DNA of 64,000 bases from Endomychus coccineus (taxonomy: Eukaryota > Arthropoda > Insecta > Coleoptera > Endomychidae). The stretch is taken from NCBI GenBank assembly GCA_958510875.1, contig OY294070.1:23303631-23367630 (forward strand). Reading direction: 5' to 3'. The notes below the pieces were generated by a model. The model searched no databases and was not told where the DNA came from. It was given only the letters and a program-made list of their open reading frames with translations. Positions 22,054 through 32,535 of this stretch are shown here, in pieces (position 1 is the first letter of the stretch; every line of letters begins with the position of its first letter). A program made the translations under genes and the position numbers.

Positions 22054-22086
22054 CATAGATAACTCTACTACCGTGAGTTATCTATG
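22054..22086. repeat. 33-bp palindrome related to the one at 33279
   Basis: CATAGATAACTC and GAGTTATCTATG flank a 9-base loop. It equals the 38-bp perfect palindrome at 33279-33316 after a 5-bp central deletion. No duplication flanks this copy. Confidence 0.75.
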
Positions 22087-22477
22087 CTCACCATATTGAA
22101 AAATATGTAACTGTACCAGAGGAAAAAAAAGGAAGCAGTCCAGTTAAATTCGTAAGTCAGGACATAGAAAATCAAGGAATAACAAACTCACAAAAAATCA
22201 AACTATCCTTCATAACCACAGAACTAAGAGAAAAGCACGAACCGAACCGGAGTAACCGGTAACTTTCGTTGGTTAGTCTGGTTCACGGTCGTACATACAG
22301 GTCTGGGAACTCGAGGCTATTTCCTATGTGAGAAGTGAGTCCGCCAAGCGTCATCTGTTGCATAGTACCAAAAGGGTGGCGCATGAGTCGAGGAATGATC
22401 TCTGGCACGTATACGACCGTGTTCTCTGGCAACTGTCATTGTTGACTTGTAAACACAAGGAATAACGGCGTTTTTGG

Positions 22478-22680
22478 AAAAAAATTACGAAACCGTGCAT
22501 TGTGCAGAAATGCAAAGCGGGGTACAAAAGTGTAAAGCAAGAAACTTCTGTTTTTAAAGTGCCAAAAGATGCGGAAATGCGAAAAAAGTGGATGCTTGCG
22601 ATTCCGGATAGAAATCGTTTTAATGAGTTTTTTTTATGTGTGCGAGCATGTATAACGAGAAAGGGGAAGTTATTTTTAAG
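22478..22680 (+). pseudogene. THAP-like zinc-finger exon
   Basis: The frame reads PCIVQKCKAGYKSVKQETSV, then FKVPKDAEMRKKWMLAIPDR, giving the CxxxC start, the FxxPKD motif and the conserved Trp of THAP domains. The last zinc ligands are damaged: the region expected to carry C-x2-H reads CVRAC. The ATG is also lost. The block ends at AAG followed by GTGAGT, a good splice donor, as in 5' exons of P-like transposases. The catalytic exons are not present on this strand. Confidence 0.6.
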
Positions 22681-22778
22681 GTGAGTAATACATTTTGACA
22701 AGAGTAACAGTTCTATCCCTCTTTCAAATCAGAATAGTGAATATTGCGTTAAGAGAAAATAGTATATTGTACAACAAG

Positions 22779-22802
22779 TGAGAAATATGTCGTTTTCTCA
22801 CG
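22779..22802. promoter_or_regulatory. inverted GTGAGAAA site, left of recombinase gene
   Basis: GTGAGAAA and TTTCTCAC face each other across 8 bases. Inverted arms about a short spacer are the usual form of a tyrosine-recombinase core site. The same arms recur at 24302-24377 on the other side of the gene. The assignment as a recombination site is inference. Confidence 0.45.
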
Positions 22803-22904
22803 AATTGTACATTGTACTTTTTCTACTGATGCGTTGTTTTCAAGTATTGAAAATTAATATACATATACAATAATACTTGTATGTCATTAACTCATTTTTA
22901 TATT

Positions 22905-24067
22905 TTATTCATTATTGTAATTAACAGTTATATTTGAACTATTTTGTAAAGTAATTCCTGGTAGGTTGTTTTGTTTCAACATGTTTTCGGTAATTGAAAT
23001 ATTAGCTGCGGTCGAAGTTGAAGTTGATGGGGAAACGTACTGAGCTTCCACAGCATTGTTGTGTTCAGGTTCTAATGGCACTGGAGGCCGAATGGATTCT
23101 ACTATACTTTTTGAAATTTTCATTTTGTTAGCTATGAAGTTGTCGATATAAGATTCAGCAACATTGCTGGATTTCCAACCCCCACGGCGTTTTAAAGTTG
23201 AAAGATCTGCCCCTGCATTAACTAAAATAGTCGCAGATGACCTTCGAAAACAGTGGCCAGTATATAATTCAGGGTTCGGTAATTGCAAAAATTTCGCTAT
23301 TTCTTTCGCCATGGTGCCAAATTTATTTATCCCCACATGCTGTTTCGTACATTTGCTATTTTTGTAATTTAAAAAAAAACGTGTTTCATTTGTGCATGGT
23401 CGAAGCTTCACATATTTTTTGTAAATTTGGTAGAATTCTCCTGTGACTGTGAAATTTCTAGGAACCTTGGTTTTTGTATCGGGTAATTTTATTAAAAGGG
23501 CCGAATTAAGATCTTCCATGTCATCAATTTTTAATTTTCGAAGTTCATCACAACGGCATGCCCCTGTAAGGCCAATAGCTAAAGCAGCCTGAAATCAAAC
23601 CCAAACATTGATTTTCCGATAACAATTTAAAAATTTTCAATTCATACGTTTATCAGCAAATACTTTTCATCAGGTGCATCTTTTAAAAATTGTTGAATTT
23701 CTTCAGAAGTTAATGTTTTTGACTGTTTTGGAACATATTTTTCAGATTTGCGTTTTAAAAATGCACGTAGTTTTACGTATTTTGATATATCCACACAGTT
23801 TTTAATCATTAAGGTACTCCTTAGCATCGAGTACTGAGACCATAATGTTGATGATTTCAATCTTCTTGACAACTCTTCAAAATAAACTAACAAGGTATTT
23901 TCGGAACAAGAATTGATCTTGGCTTTCATTTTCCAGTCCATAAAGTTTCTGTAAGCGATTTCGTATTTTTCTCTTCATGTGCTTGGTAGCAAATTATTCT
24001 AAACATCTATTGCTTTCTGAATAATTTCTGGAGGTGTATTTTCCGACTCTAAATCTTCGTATTCCAT
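22905..24067 (-). pseudogene. tyrosine recombinase (Crypton-like), two exons, two stops
   Basis: Exon 1 (24067-23648) encodes the N-terminal SAM-like domain (MEYEDLESENTPPE..., KSSTLWSQYSMLRST, LTSEEIQQFLKDAPDEKYLL). A 59-bp intron (23647-23589, GTATGA...TTTCAG) joins in phase to exon 2 (23588-22905), restoring LTGACRCDELRKLKIDDMED. In the spliced protein of about 366 codons the catalytic set is R152 (GACRCDEL), H252 and R255 (HCFRR), W278 (RRGGWKSS) and Y287 (AESYID). Codons 23 and 31 are stops, so this copy is dead or mis-sequenced, but the catalytic domain is whole. The protein would cut and join DNA through a Tyr intermediate. Similar proteins are widespread in insects. Confidence 0.82.
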
Positions 24068-24301
24068 TATATTCAATATTAAATGAATCTGAACTGTTAA
24101 TATTATAACAAATAACAATAAAACTATTTTCGTTGGGTAAGTTGACAGCAATAATTATGCAGTGCTTCGGTTATAGAAACGCCAACAATGGGCTACTAAG
24201 ATATTGCACGCGAATCGTCGGCGTAGCGTTGTCAACGTGGAGAACCTGTCATATCAATCTGACATGTAACAATTCATGACTGACTTGGGTTATCGTGATA
24301 A

Positions 24302-24377
24302 CAGTGAGAAATTATTTCTCACTGTGAGAAATTATATCTCACTGTATTGGCGGATATTTCTCACTGCGTGAGAAATC
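24302..24377. repeat. array of six alternating GTGAGAAA arms
   Basis: CAGTGAGAAA (24302), TTTCTCACTG (24315), GTGAGAAAT (24324), TATCTCACTG (24335), ATTTCTCACTG (24356) and CGTGAGAAATC (24367) alternate in orientation, forming three overlapping palindromes. The first has perfect 10-bp arms around TTA. The array lies 235 bp upstream of the recombinase start and mirrors the single inverted site at 22779. Confidence 0.75.
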
Positions 24378-24704
24378 TTTCGTTTTGAACGTATGAAAGC
24401 GATGAGAGAAGTGGCACATTGTATAGCATCCATAGAAAAATTATTTTACTTAATAATGTGATTGTTGCCATACTTCGATCTAAGCGCTAGCTGGTGGCTG
24501 AGCGAGGGACTACGAGTTTGGCGACATGTAAAAGACTCATGTCAAACATAAGGTTCCCAGACCTGTATGTAAGACAGTGGTCTGGTCTTACCAATTTCAG
24601 GAACCGCATTCCGAAAATCAATCATTTTCAGGAATCGGCTATTTATGGAACGCGAACCAGAATTCTGATTAGAAAAGTTGATTTACGGAACATACCCTAA
24701 GTCT

Positions 24705-25519
24705 CCAGTTTTTATCTCATTTCAACATTTTTGGCTTATAAGCTGCAGACTTTTCAAATTAATTTTTCTTCTATTTGTGTCATTAGTGAATCTGTAATAT
24801 GAAATTCAAACAATGAAGCTATCTGAAGATTTGGAAAATAAAATACAGTTCAATCACATATAGAGATATGAAAGAAATTAGAATAATCGCATCCCATTTT
24901 TACCATTGATTCTCAGTAACCACGAGTACATGTGCTTCTATGCATGCCTCAGGGGGAAACTTACCAACAACAAAGTGCCGAGAATATAGTAATTCAACTC
25001 TATTCCTCTTACTGCGGTTGAAATCGTGGTTTAGTAATAAATAGAAACATCGAAATAGCTAGGATATCTTACATCGTAGTAAAGTTTTTCGCTATGGTCT
25101 TTACGAACCACTACAAAGTATATCGGTGTATAATAATTTGAATGTAGCATTGTCGGCTTTATCCACGACCACGATCAGAGAATATTATGAATACATTCTC
25201 GATTCTCGTAAGAGGGCCCGTCGCGGTCGGCATTGACCATAATTCATCTTGCGATGACTGATGCCTGTCTATTTGTTATATGTCAAGAGTGCCAAGATTG
25301 GTTGCGCCCTGCTGCTAAGAAGTCGTCAGGACCTACTGCGTTCAACTCACCATGTACCTTCATGATTTCCTGCGATATTGTATTGAGAACGAACAAAAGA
25401 CTGTCGATGATCGCGAGGCAAGGGAAATTCAACAAATTTCGTAAAATTGTAAGTACGAAACAAAGCGTAACTATAGTTCAGTAATTATAAGCATTTTCAT
25501 CACAAAAAAATGTATTTGA
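24705..25519. other. no recognisable gene
   Basis: Nothing identified in either strand. Confidence 0.45.
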
Positions 25520-26439
25520 GATTTTTCTTCAGTATTTGTTAGTGAATGGAGGGATTATACGTCACATATCCACAAAAATCCGTTCTGGGGGTGCCGCACA
25601 ATCCCCCCAAAAAACCACCCCTTCGCTGAAAGAAGCATTATTTTACTGATAACTCGTTGAAGATTTAAAGAAAACTGCCATCATAAACAAGAAAGCTTGA
25701 CTAATTCCCTAACAACAGTTTTTGTCTAATTTTCTTGTATATGCTATGGTTTTGAAAAAATTGCTATGGAAAAAATTGCAAAATTTGTATTTTTAATGCG
25801 CTAAAATTGTTTCGCACGACCTATAGAAAAAATTGAATTACTTGAAAACCAAATAAGCTAGGAAGAAAAATCAAAATGGGTTTTAAAGGCAATATAAAGT
25901 ACTCTCGTGCTGCAATTTTTTATGGTCATTGATATTCATTATTGTATCAAAATACTCATTTAATATCGTTCTTTCTTGTTTTTTTGCGCTTCTAACTACT
26001 CACAGGCCCATATAAAATGACTGATTATAATATAAGTTATAAATGTATTATCTTTTAGGTTAAGGTAGTACTGTGATGCAGAAGAAGTTAAGAATAAAAA
26101 TATTCACACATACAAATTTACCAGCATGTTAAACTTGAATTTGGGCTAATTTTTTAAAGTTTTCTAAAAATAAAAAAAGACCCAAAAATCCCGAAAATTT
26201 GGCTCTAAATTTTTTTTTCCAATTTCTATATCATATATCTATTGTTTCTAATTATTTCAAAATTGAAAATTTCATAGGAAAAGAAGGTTCATCAAAAAAT
26301 TGAAAATGCAGCCTTTATAGAATTTTTTTCTAATTAATGTAGCATCCTTATATTTCAATATTTTTGAATGTACCCGGTCTGACAATGAAGTGATGCTTCA
26401 TATTATTTAATCGTATCATTTAAAATTATACAATATGTC

Positions 26440-26667
26440 TTAGGTAACAGTAGCGAGGTCAAGAATGCAGTAGAATTATTTCAACAGAAAGATCCATCGG
26501 CAGAATCAATTTTCGAAAATGGCAATTCTTGTATTCTAAAAATCTACAACGCAGAAAAGATAAATAAATGACTCAACGAATTGAGACATTTAAGAAAAAG
26601 GTGTGAATGTTACATCTCTTCCTCCCACCAATAATGCAGCAACACAACATTGTTTCAGAACATATTT
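26440..26667 (+). pseudogene. fragment of the Cys-rich transposon protein family
   Basis: Reads VKNAVELFQQKDPSAESIFE, NSCILKIYNAEKINK, a stop, then LNELRHLRKR and after a frame slip NVTSLPPTNNAATQHCFRTY. The LPPT...A..H..R.Y motif normally precedes the TWLG...GW segment that is present at 8226-8438, so the two fragments are adjacent parts of one family. It is cut off at about 26667 by a hAT terminus. Function unknown. Confidence 0.5.
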
Positions 26668-26765
26668 ACTAGAGATGCCACGAATATTCGGCTACCATTC
26701 GGGATTCGGCCTGTTCGGCCACTTTTTTAATATTCGGTATTCGGCCGAATACCCATTCAATGCCG
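26668..26765. mobile_element. hAT terminus fragment
   Basis: TAGAGATGCCACGAATATTCGG followed by repeated ATTCGG / CCGAAT units is the typical subterminal composition of hAT elements. The matching other end was not found. Confidence 0.55.
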
Positions 26766-26879
26766 AATACCAAATTATGGAAAAAAAACTCATAATAAAT
26801 ATTACAGTTTTTATTTTAATGAAAAATTAGCATATTTAATACCTAAAATATATCAGTGGTAAGTTTTGATGAATGAAAA

Positions 26880-27030
26880 ACCATTTTTCAGCATTTGTTG
26901 ATAGCAAACGATTGTGTTTCCCTCATAAATTATTCCTGCTTCCGAAAATGACTAGCGACTCACAACCGAAAATACTTTATCACAACTGGCGCCGCCCGCA
27001 CGGGGCACGAAATGGTCCCAATCTGTTTAC
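26880..27030 (+). mobile_element. LTR end plus primer-binding-site fragment
   Basis: AAAATACTTTATcaCA is followed by ACTGGCGCC (26995-27003) and a GC-rich CGCACGGGG stretch. TGGCGCC just after an LTR is a common tRNA primer-binding site in Gypsy-type elements. The same junction occurs on the minus strand at 33570-33650, so both come from one LTR family. No gag or pol adjoins. Confidence 0.5.
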
Positions 27031-27484
27031 TTTTATGACTTCCCATGATAAAATGGAGATAATAACATCACCTTTCATTTGTTTCCTTATTTTCTTAAAT
27101 ATATCGACAACTGGCGAAGATATTTACGATTACATAACGGATGTTCTAAAAATTTAATTTTTTGATATCGATTTTCTCGAAAGCTATGGTACAAACAAAA
27201 AAATTACAAGAAGACTTATTTTTTCATGAAATTAGTAAAGCTTTTCTTTTAATGATGAGCAATTTTTTTTTATCTTCAACAGTCAACGAGTGAGTTATCA
27301 GTAAAATAAAGCTTTTTTCACCGAAAAGGTGGTTTTTTTTGGGGGTTGCGCGGCACACTCAGAACTGACTCTTGTGGTTTTGTGATGTATAACCCCTCCA
27401 CTAACAGTTACTGAATGAAAAAGTTTTTTGCGAGCCTCTGGTGAATTTTTTACTTTACCGACTGGACTAATAGTCTTTCTAAAG

Positions 27485-27587
27485 ACTCCTCCTGATTGCT
27501 ATGGACAGAAATGCAAAAGTAGTGCACGTCAACATTCCACCGCTCACACGATGTTCTACGAACATTATAGGTTTTCTTCTAGTGTAG
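27485..27587 (+). mobile_element. Jockey-like 3' end scrap
   Basis: ATTCCACCGCT..CACACGATGTT...AATAGGTTT..CT.GTGTAGTCA matches the 3' end of the element at 45060-45870. It directly abuts a mariner-derived fragment. Confidence 0.5.
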
Positions 27588-27808
27588 TCAGATAGCGCCA
27601 CAATCGGAAATCCCACGTAACAATTGTGATGTACCCCCTTCAACTACAACAATTTTCAGACTGATACGTAATTCAGTTCTGTTTTGACAGCTATCGGAAG
27701 CAAGCAACCTTGAAGATTTTTGTAAACCTGGAAAAAAGTGAATTACGCGTTTTGACCAAATGAATCATGTCTTGTTTAATTTTTCAGGAACACTTCATCT
27801 TGCCATCG
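27588..27808 (+). mobile_element. internally deleted mariner (MITE-like)
   Basis: The mariner 5' region (GCGCCACAATCGG..., CAGTTCTGTTTTGACA, AAGCAAGCAACCTTGAAGAT) runs straight into the 3' region (TTTTGACCAAATGAATCATG, then CTTCATCTTGCCATCG next to TA). Almost the whole transposase is deleted at about 27745. Confidence 0.75.
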
Positions 27809-27839
27809 TAATCCCAAAAACTCTACAAGGCAAGAATAT

Positions 27840-28290
27840 CGGGAATTATATTTAGAATACTTCGGTGCAGCGAGTTTTAAAAACAAATGAGTACCACGAT
27901 CTTAAATATCACAATTTAGATATTTTGAACGAGCCGCATATGATAAAAAGAATTAATTTTATCACTCAAATAATTGTAATTAAGAAATTACCGACCTTTT
28001 ACTTTGGACACATGGAAGCCGTTTTGTCAGCAAAGGTGAACCAAATCGCAAAAATGAGCATTGTTGGGCGACAGAAAACCAACACCACACACCGTTGACG
28101 AAATTAAAAAGCAAGGACACTTTGGAATAAATGTGTGGTGTCAGATTTTTCTTACACATTTGGTCGGTCCTTTCGTTCATGGAACAGTCCTTAATAGCGA
28201 AAACCAGTTGCAATTTCAAGCCATATTTGCAATTCTAGGTCCAGAATTCAATTATGGCATGTTAGTTTTGCTGTATAGTAGGCCTTGAGT
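27840..28290 (+). pseudogene. Tc1/mariner-like transposase, DDE fragment
   Basis: Frames read VLKTNEYHDLKYHNLDILNE, a degraded TFYF-DE-AV segment (first Asp region), then PHTVDEIKKQGHFGINVWCQ and HLVGPFVHGTVL. This is the first half of a DDE domain of the same broad insect family as the genes at 1578 and 44474. Catalytic positions and frame are damaged. Confidence 0.65.
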
Positions 28291-28980
28291 GTCAACTTTG
28301 GATCAATCTATACAACCACCCATATTATCATGATAACATTCACTTGTCCTCCGAAACATTATCGTTTTTGCTTATCGAAAAGCGTTTGTAACATATGCTA
28401 CTATTTACCATTATTATTTCTAGTACCGATGCGACCAGGTAATAATTGCACATATTTTTAGACGCCCACGCCGGTGATGGATCTTCAGATGAATCTTCCA
28501 CAAGGCAAGGTAATCTAATAACCACAAAATATTCATAGTCTTCTAATTACAGGTCTGCCATCCAACCGTCTATTATAAAGAAGCAGAGGCGGTACTGAAA
28601 AACAGAAGATCATCGAGAAGCTGCCTGCTCGGTTTGTATTTCAAACAACGCATAAGACGGCCGGGCACCGAACATTTGAAAATCGCTACTAATCACCACA
28701 GACATATTATTTTAATAGCTTATGTTCACGTGATTTGAGTAACATAAATTGCGGTTCAAGCTGGAAGTTGTTTGAAAAAATTCGATTGAATCGCATTCAA
28801 CAATATTTCTTAATATTCTGAATAAGTAATATACATTGTAGTAGATCAGTGCATACTCTTTTTGTTACCTATCCAAGTTAGATGCTGTCAAATATTATTT
28901 TTCATCTATTGGTTAAATGCTAGATAATAATTGAATATGTATACCGCCTCTCTACCCGAGTCCCATGATGGTATGGTGTA
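28291..28980. other. no recognisable gene
   Basis: Nothing supported. Confidence 0.45.
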
Positions 28981-29795
28981 CCAAGGAAAAGTGAAAACTT
29001 CCTGAAAAAATAAACAGATGTACGCCACAATCGAAAATACCATGTGACATTTGTGATGTATCATCTTTGACTAGAACACATTAAACTTTTCAGTCCTGCT
29101 TCGACACCCTTCAAAAGCAAGCAACCTTGGAGATTTTCGTAAACATGGAAAGAAGTGAATTTCGTGTCTTGATTATACATTATTTCTTGCGTGGAAAAAC
29201 ATTACACAAACCAAAGCATCGCTTGTTAAAAATTATGGGGACTCTTCACCATCGATTGGATCGATTCAAAAGTGGCTTACTGATTTTTGTTGTGTTAATA
29301 TGACCACAAAGGATGCCAAACTTTCTGCTCGTCCAATTGATGTTCACAACACCAGAAATCGTCGAAAAAATCCATGGAATGATATTGGACGATCGACAAG
29401 TTGAAGTGAACATGATTGCTGAGGCTATGGGCATCTCAACCTAACGAGTACGGAAGATTTTCATTAATTTTCGAACATGAGAAAGCTATCTGCCAGATGG
29501 GTGCCGCATTTTCTCTTTGCTTACAACAAGCGCGAACGTGTGGCAACTTGTAAGGAGTGTTTGGCGTTTGTTCAAGTGAGATAGGAAGAACTTTCTGCGT
29601 CGTTTTGTAACCGGATCCATCACAATACACCAGAGACCAAAGAACAGTTTAAACAGTGGACTTGTCTTGGCTAATCGAAAAAGGCAAAAGTGGGCTTATC
29701 GGCCAACAACGTCAAGGCGACAGTTTTTTAGGATTCACACGGTGTCGTCAATATCGATTACTACATGGAGAACTACATGATCCGGATTGACTTCG
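28981..29795 (+). pseudogene. mariner, 5' end to mid-gene, degenerate
   Basis: Starts after TA with the mariner 5' terminus (AAGTGAAAACTTCC-type). The ATG at 29145 gives MERSEFRVLIIHYFLRGKTL; after frameshifts come VVNIDYYMENYMIRID (before the second catalytic Asp) and, earlier, GMILDDRQVEVNMIAEAMGI. Truncated near 29795. It serves as the uninterrupted reference for the mariner split by the pogo-like element at 3766. Confidence 0.8.
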
Positions 29796-29819
29796 GGAGT
29801 AGATTGAGCAAGCAACGTA

Positions 29820-30365
29820 CTTTGCGCGGGTCTCGAGATGAATAACCCCTCGGGGCGAAACTGACAGTTGTCACTGCAAAAGACCTGGTGAACTGTGCAC
29901 CACATTTATTTCACCACTAAAACCATGAATGATATCGTGCCGTTTTATCCCAGAACCTCTGGGTTTACGGGCTTGGTAGATATATGCGGTAGGCTATTTG
30001 AACGATGCCGAACGGTGACTCGTCAAACGTTCTTGTTAAAACCATTAACACGAGGAGGTGGAGTTGACCACAACCCAGAAGAGGCAATAATATAAGTCTA
30101 GCAAGCAAGCACCCGTAGTGGGTTCTCCTGAAGTAGTCCCGCCGTGGGCGAATTAAAATGCCGCCTCTGCGTGGGTCAATGCTGCACCAGTAGACACTGA
30201 ACACGAGTAGACAGAGGGAAAGGGGCCCAGATGGTTCAAAAGACCGCCTCCTCCCCAATTAAGGTGTTGATCTCTGCCGGGCAGTTGGCGTGCTGTTGAC
30301 GTAGAAGAGGGCACTACGTAACATGTCTAGAATCTAACGACGGAAAGGCAGGGGGTTTAAAACCC
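29820..30365. mobile_element. GC-richer repeat-like block, unidentified
   Basis: Base composition jumps to about half GC at the end of the mariner remnant and falls back to AT-rich near 30365, with segments such as CCTCGGGGCGAAACTGACAG, CTCCTGAAGTAGTCCCGCCG and TCTGCCGGGCAGTTGGCGTG. No protein homology is visible. The abrupt edges suggest an inserted element, possibly a non-LTR 3' region; I cannot prove the class. Confidence 0.4.
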
Positions 30366-32213
30366 CCCACAGTTATTATCTGTTGAATATCTTGAATAGT
30401 AGACTTGCGCGGACAGCTAATCTTGAAAAATCTTGTTTTCCGTGTGGTGTAACGGTTTCGCCGTTTCGTGTTTTTTATAGAACTCTGTAATGAACAGATT
30501 AGATTTCTTTTCGGCTAGGAAAGTTGTCATATGATATCTCAGAGACATCTTTACGTTCAATAGCATCGATTACTGATATTACTTCCCGCATGCTCGATAG
30601 CGCGAATATCGCGAAGTGGGGTACGTCTGAGAACGGAAGTCGAAAGGAATTCATTGTCGTGTGAACCTCAAACTGGGTAAGTCGAGATTTTATAATTCAT
30701 TGGCTTTGCATTCATTTCTTAATTTTTACTACCGAAATATAATTCACATCAGGCTACATATTATTTGATTTGGTTTTGTAAATAGACTGCTGGATGTTCA
30801 GTACCTGAATGTGATAATATTTCGGTGGAAGTATTGCTCGACTTATCTAGAGTTCCACACAATCAATTTGTCTTTAGCATATTTCAGAGATAATCGTTTC
30901 CATCACTGCATTAATTGTTGTAATTTTTGTATGTAGACAATCTAGCGGGACGTAGGCAGATTTCAGTGATAATATTTCTTTGTTCCCTTTGTGTTTGATC
31001 CCACAATAGCACATGGCAATTTGAGTGATTTATTTTTGAATCGCCATTTTGTATATCTGGTACAAGTGTATACAAAGCTGTCTTTTGACTGAAACGTGCT
31101 GTAGATATTGTTAGGGATTATCATAAAGTAATTATTCAATTACTGCTTATTGGATATTTAATTATCAGGTCTGCTACGCTCGTGTGGGTTGTAGTGTAAA
31201 TTACAGCATCAATTCTTATATGCAATTTAATTCAAGTAATTCCGATTTATGCTAACTGGCAAATTCCAACATTTTGATTATTATTCTTTCAGTCACATTT
31301 TGATTATTATTCTTGCAGTTACATTTTAATGTTTTGCCAATTTAAGTATCAATTGTAATAATTTAATTCTTTCAGATTAACTTTGATTGTCGTCTTAATT
31401 GATATCTCTTCAAGATTTCAATTTTGTAATAGTGTTTTTGCAATTTGGGAAGGTAACGTAATCAGTTGTGGAATCACATGGTTATTCCAATTGACTGTGT
31501 TACTCGTCCTTTGAACTTAGGCCAGGTTCTGTTCGTTTTTTTGAAATTACAGGGTAAGAACAACTGAGGTACCTCTCTTCTTCTTCTCGAGACGGTTTTG
31601 TGAATCTCCTGGCCGGACCGACATCCAGATCCATCAAGTTTCAAAGAAGGTAACATTTTTCAGTTTGAATGCCCATAATTTCATTTCTCTGATTGTGTTA
31701 TTCAACTGAAGTTGTATTCCACTAATTTTTTAGAACCTATTTTGAGGTTCATTTTAATTCTCAACATTAGATAATTTTTTTTTCAATTAAATATTTAATT
31801 TCAATCTATTAACGAAAATTGATTTTCATTTATTTAATTTATTTAATTTGTACCAAGTATTCAATTTCTTTTCTTTGGTGGATATTTCAAAATTCAATTT
31901 TAATTTGTGTTACAAATTAGTTCACTATCAACATTGTAATTATTTATATTATAACTCAAATTCCGATTGGAATAAATCAAATTGTTAAGTTGAACTTGTA
32001 ATATTTTTCTGAATTTCCATCAACTATAAAACCATCTCGTAGTGCCTGTATTCTGGACTGTGAATTCATTTATTTTTGTAGTTATTTCTAAGCAAATGGC
32101 GCTCAGGCAATTCACAAGTCTAGAATCACAGGGCACGATTCACCTCGAGCCCTGAGATTAATCATTTTAATTTGAGCTAGTTGGGCCCATTAAAACCGAC
32201 CCAAAGCGGTCCG
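30366..32213. other. longest stretch without recognised elements
   Basis: About 1.8 kb of AT-rich sequence with no transposon signature I can name and no convincing long frame. It could be host intergenic or intronic DNA, or old elements decayed past recognition. Confidence 0.4.
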
Positions 32214-32530
32214 TTTCACATTCGTTTCAGTGGATTATGCGTCACAATAACACGACTTGATGGCGACGTTTCGCCAACCATTACAGGTGACTCCTGCAGG
32301 GCAGGCTTGAGGCTTGAACTGACGTTTCCGGATGGATTCCGCGTCACAATAACACGACTTGATGCTGACGTTTCGTCAATCATCACAGGTGGATTCTTCA
32401 GGGCAGGCTTGAGACTTGAACTGAAACTCAAGTCTGTTGAACCCTCAAGCCTGCCCTAAAGATGCCACCTGTAATGGTTGACGAACCGTCTACATCAAGT
32501 GGTGTTATTGTGACGCGGAATCCATCCGGA
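32214..32530. repeat. three copies of a roughly 100-bp repeat, two direct, one inverted
   Basis: Units at 32232 and 32334 (period 102) share GCGTCACAATAACACGACTT, GACGTTTCG and CAGGGCAGGCTTGAG.CTTG. A third copy at about 32437-32530 is inverted. Such GAAACGTC-containing units resemble PLE terminal repeats, but no endonuclease or RT is attached. Confidence 0.6.
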
Positions 32531-32535
32531 AGCCA

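Larger units (their letters stand above)
22292..24571. mobile_element. inner element with TACATACAGGTCTGGGAAC ends, holding THAP and recombinase genes
   Basis: The 19-bp end at 22292-22310 is perfectly inverted at 24553-24571. The 2280-bp interior has a THAP-like exon on the plus strand near the left end and a two-exon tyrosine recombinase gene on the minus strand. THAP domains are typical of P-superfamily transposons; tyrosine recombinases are typical of Cryptons, which normally lack terminal inverted repeats. It may be a P-like element with a Crypton-like insertion, or a single unusual element. No target duplication was found. Confidence 0.6.
21893..24698. mobile_element. outer inverted-repeat element (AGGGTATGTTCCGTAAAT ends)
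   Basis: AGGGTATGTTCCGTAAAT at 21893-21910 is perfectly inverted at 24681-24698. Related subterminal sequence GGYTATTTAYGGAACGC occurs inside both ends (about 21951-21966 and 24637-24653). The flanks give no clear duplication, and CTGGA lies outside both ends in inverted register, so the true border could be slightly further out. A second inverted-repeat element (22292-24571) is nested inside. Family not identified. Confidence 0.6.
25520..27427. mobile_element. foldback element with about 200-bp arms and Cys-rich gene fragment
   Basis: About 25520-25740 pairs inversely with about 27225-27427. Shared blocks include TGTTAGTG, GGRTTATACRTCACA, GTGCCGC.CAA.CCCCC, CGGTGAAA/CGCTGAAA and TTATTTTACTGATAACTC. 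The interior holds a Cys-rich-family gene fragment (26440-26667), a hAT end (26668-26765) and an LTR-type fragment (26880-27030), so it has been hit by later insertions. The arms are not alike in sequence to those of 7011-8987, though both elements carry the same gene family. Confidence 0.65.

Noticed and set aside
30442..30515. tRNA-like A box (TGGTGTAACGG).
   Set aside because: No B box, no acceptor pairing and no cloverleaf in the following 80 bases.
32231..32523. GAAACGTC-containing units as hammerhead ribozymes.
   Set aside because: The CUGANGA core is not kept (CTGTGATGA or CTGTAATGG) and no stem II can be closed.
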